Shown one piece after another: positions 62,161 to 64,000 of a DNA stretch of 64,000 nt. Location of the stretch: the NCBI GenBank assembly GCA_018650845.1, contig JABIFF010000017.1, forward strand, positions 1 through 64,000, written 5' to 3'. Made by a program: the position numbers and the translations under genes. The first letter of the stretch is position 1. Every line of letters begins with the position of its first letter. The DNA comes from Chloroflexota bacterium. GTDB lineage: Bacteria; Chloroflexota; Dehalococcoidia; Lucifugimonadales; Lucifugimonadaceae. Below the pieces are notes generated by a model that did not search any database, was not told the DNA's origin, and saw only the letters and a list, made by a program, of their open reading frames with translations.

Positions 62161-62787
62161 CTACGCCGGCCGTGACACAAATGCTCCCAGAACCACTTTC
62201 AGAGTCGATGCTTCGATCTCTTCAAGTGGTGCAGGCTGAGGATCTGTCGCAAATGCCATTTGCATTGCTCCGGTCATGATGATCCTGAACATATCGGCCG
62301 CAACCGCTGGATTCATCGGAACCATCTCGCCAGAACCCATAAAGCGCTGGAACATCTGAACAATCAGTGCGCTTACTTCGCTGTGGGCTTCCATATCTCG
62401 AATGACGCCGGTGTTTTCCGAGCTCATGTGCATCAATCTGCACAGATCAGGATTTTCCTTACCGACGACAAATCCGAGCGGTACAAATTTTCTGAGGATA
62501 TCCTCAAGTGATTCCGTGCCGTCGAGGATCGCCTGAACCCGAACAGCCATATCGGCCATCGGCTTCTGTGCCAGTTCAACAACTACGTCTTTCTTCGATT
62601 CGAAGTAGAGGTAGAAAGTCCCTTGAGCAATTCCAGCTTTTCGAACAATGTCGGAAATGGTGGCACTTTCGTAGCCTTTATCTTCGAACACAGTTCGAGC
62701 CGCGTCGAGAATTTGCTTCCGACGTTGCGCCTCTGATTGTGTTCGTTCTGCTACTGCCATGTCGTTATTTCCAGTTGAAACAGCCAT
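62161..62787 (-). CDS. TetR/AcrR-family transcriptional repressor
   Basis: 208 residues. The N-terminal HTH is classical: RRKQILDAARTVFEDKGYES, ATISDIVRKAGIAQGTFYLYFESKKDV (~residues 22-68). The C-terminal ligand domain is helical. Neighbour: the DHA2 exporter, whose gene starts 178 bases downstream. Two near-identical palindromes, one before each gene, suggest it controls its own gene and the pump, with release by a compound the pump exports. The ATG at 62787 is adjacent to the palindrome and has no ribosome-binding site; ATG at 62760 is an alternative. Confidence 0.9.
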   Translation of the reverse strand: MAVSTGNNDMAVAERTQSEAQRRKQILDAARTVFEDKGYESATISDIVRKAGIAQGTFYLYFESKKDVVVELAQKPMADMAVRVQAILDGTESLEDILRKFVPLGFVVGKENPDLCRLMHMSSENTGVIRDMEAHSEVSALIVQMFQRFMGSGEMVPMNPAVAADMFRIIMTGAMQMAFATDPQPAPLEEIEASTLKVVLGAFVSRPA

Positions 62788-62788
62788 G

Positions 62789-62805
62789 TGACTGACGATC
62801 AGTCA
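62789..62805. promoter_or_regulatory. TetR operator candidate upstream of the tetR-like gene
   Basis: TGACTGACGATCAGTCA, 7-base arms TGACTGA/TCAGTCA. It is adjacent to the upstream ATG of the TetR gene and almost the same as the site at 62122-62138, so autoregulation is likely. Confidence 0.7.
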
Positions 62806-62982
62806 TTTACTGTACCACAACGAATCAGATGCAGTGTTTTCGAAAAGGATGCAGGATTTTGAAAATCAATTTGCCAGCTCTTTCAAATCGATATTTGATC
62901 TCTAGATTGGCGTATATTGCGACTGCTCCAGCGACGAACGTGCAATGTCGTCTAATTATTAGTGACTCACGAGAAGCAATAA

Positions 62983-63846
62983 ATGCCTGACAACTTAAAA
63001 AACACTCTGCAGATCGGCGATGTCCACATCACCGGACTCTCCGATGGAAGTGTTTCGTTCGATCCGCGTGTGTTGTTCCCTGAAGAATCGCTCGATATAT
63101 GGGAGCCGTACTACGATCGATTCCCTGAATATTTTTCAGGCCAGTTTTTCCAGAATAATTTAGGCTCATTTGTATTCACATCAGGTGGAAAACGAGTTCT
63201 TGCCGATTCAGGATTCGGGCCTCACGGCGACATGCTTGGGCATCCGGCTCCGGGTGAGTTGATCACGGATTTCGAACGAAATGGCATTGAGCTAGATTCA
63301 ATCGATACGGTGTTCCTGACTCACCTGCATGGCGATCATGTTGGCTGGAACCTCAGAGAAGACCTTCCAGAACGCCCCCTAAGCTTCCCGAACGCCCGTT
63401 ACAGGGTTCACGAGGCCGATTGGAAGCACTTCACAACCGCTGAAATGCTGGCAGACACCAATCGAGGTGAAGCAACCAATCGAAGTGTGATGCCTCTCGA
63501 AAAACAGGGTGTACTCGACCTTATGGACGGCGAAACTGAACTCGCACCGGGCGTTACTGCGTTTCCGACACCGGGTCACACTCCGGGTCACATGAGTTTG
63601 CTTGTCGCCTCGAAAAACGAGCGTGCCTTGCTCGTTGGCGACATACTAGGCTCGCCAATGCAGGCAACCGAGACAGATCTGCATTATTCACCCGACTGGG
63701 ATGGCCCTATGGGCATTGCGGCAAGAAAAAACATTCTCGATCAGGCAGAACTTACCCATGCCGTAGTGATGGGTAGCCACTTGAGCTATCCGGGCTGGGG
63801 CACGATGATCCGCTGGGAAGGCAAGCGCTACTGGAAAGCGCTCTAA
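62983..63846 (+). CDS. Metallo-beta-lactamase-fold hydrolase
   Basis: 287 residues. The metal motif H-x-H-x-D-H is in VFLTHLHGDHVGWNL (~residues 106-120), a further histidine in PTPGHTPGHMSLL, and an aspartate in LLVGDILGSP; a late histidine is in VVMGSHLSYPGWG. This arrangement fits the MBL-fold hydrolases that include lactonases and beta-lactamase-like proteins. LHGDHVGWN is close to that of N-acyl homoserine lactonase-like and organophosphate hydrolase-like groups. ATG at 62983. The substrate is unknown. A new gene starts 73 bases after the stop in the same direction. Confidence 0.85.
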   Translation: MPDNLKNTLQIGDVHITGLSDGSVSFDPRVLFPEESLDIWEPYYDRFPEYFSGQFFQNNLGSFVFTSGGKRVLADSGFGPHGDMLGHPAPGELITDFERNGIELDSIDTVFLTHLHGDHVGWNLREDLPERPLSFPNARYRVHEADWKHFTTAEMLADTNRGEATNRSVMPLEKQGVLDLMDGETELAPGVTAFPTPGHTPGHMSLLVASKNERALLVGDILGSPMQATETDLHYSPDWDGPMGIAARKNILDQAELTHAVVMGSHLSYPGWGTMIRWEGKRYWKAL

Positions 63847-63918
63847 TTTTATCGCATTCGAATCTAGTATCCGAACAACTTCAAATCTCACGAATTACAA
63901 AAAACAGGAACAAAACAA

Positions 63919-64000
63919 ATGGCTGATCTAGATAACAACGCAGGTGAGAGCGTCTACAACACGATCGATACCAAATCGGTCGAGTGGGACCTTAGCCACA
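63919..64000 (+). CDS. Start of an unidentified gene (cut by the window end)
   Basis: ATG at 63919 with AGGAA eleven bases before. The 27 visible codons give MADLDNNAGESVYNTIDTKS then VEWDLSH. This is an acidic, polar N-terminus with no recognised motif. It continues beyond the window, so nothing more can be said. It may be co-transcribed with the preceding metallo-hydrolase. Confidence 0.55.
   Translation, partial: MADLDNNAGESVYNTIDTKSVEWDLSH

Overview
The window looks like a chromosomal segment of a free-living heterotrophic bacterium with moderate G+C. The gene set is: split glycine decarboxylase (gcvPA/gcvPB), adjacent rpoB-rpoC, several enolase-superfamily sugar-acid dehydratase genes, several unusual amidohydrolases, and many TTG/GTG starts. 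I infer a Chloroflexota lineage, plausibly a marine SAR202-like one. That placement rests on gene content only and was not tested by phylogeny.

Layout. 1-140 is the end of an IS3-family insertion sequence. 202-11491 is catabolic: a Vms1-like (VLRF1) peptidyl-tRNA hydrolase, two enolase-superfamily proteins, a Gfo/Idh/MocA oxidoreductase, an APH-like kinase, a lone PD-(D/E)XK-like nuclease, an amidohydrolase/deacetylase and two paralogous D-cysteine desulfhydrase/ACC-deaminase-like PLP enzymes. 11528-12787 is a tandem array of six tiny single-pass membrane proteins that look related to one another. 13072-20697 holds membrane and exported proteins, a large amidohydrolase and an MFS transporter. 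21298-31596 is a second catabolic block: amidohydrolase, sugar isomerase, gamma-glutamyltransferase, SDR, LOG protein, 2-hydroxyacid dehydrogenase, MhuD-like heme oxygenase, KDG kinase, KDPG aldolase and HpcH/HpaI aldolase. 31671-34069 holds small membrane proteins, an amidohydrolase and a peroxiredoxin whose catalytic cysteine codon is an in-frame TGA followed by a SECIS-like hairpin. 34432-43635 is housekeeping: gcvT-gcvH-gcvPA-gcvPB, a MidA-like methyltransferase, citrate synthase and thrS. tRNA-Val and rpoB-rpoC follow. 53326-64000 holds a PAP2-type protein, cytochrome c, a CsoR-CopA-YHS copper module, glutaredoxin, tRNA-Asp, an NHL lipoprotein, a MarR regulator, a TetR-controlled DHA2 exporter and a metallo-beta-lactamase-fold hydrolase.

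How the genes could work together: the enolase-superfamily dehydratases would make 2-keto-3-deoxy sugar acids. These would be phosphorylated by KDG kinase and split by KDPG aldolase, or cleaved directly by the HpcH/HpaI aldolase. The dehydrogenases, isomerases and amidohydrolases would feed the same route.

Intergenic DNA is full of hairpin repeats, often as inverted pairs (REPIN-like). One family, with an identical 27-base unit present five times, brackets a small GIY-YIG endonuclease gene as perfect 29-bp inverted repeats. It also occurs without a gene, and a diverged set surrounds a second GIY-YIG gene. The three strongest leads are the selenocysteine peroxiredoxin, the GIY-YIG/hairpin-repeat elements and the small membrane protein array.
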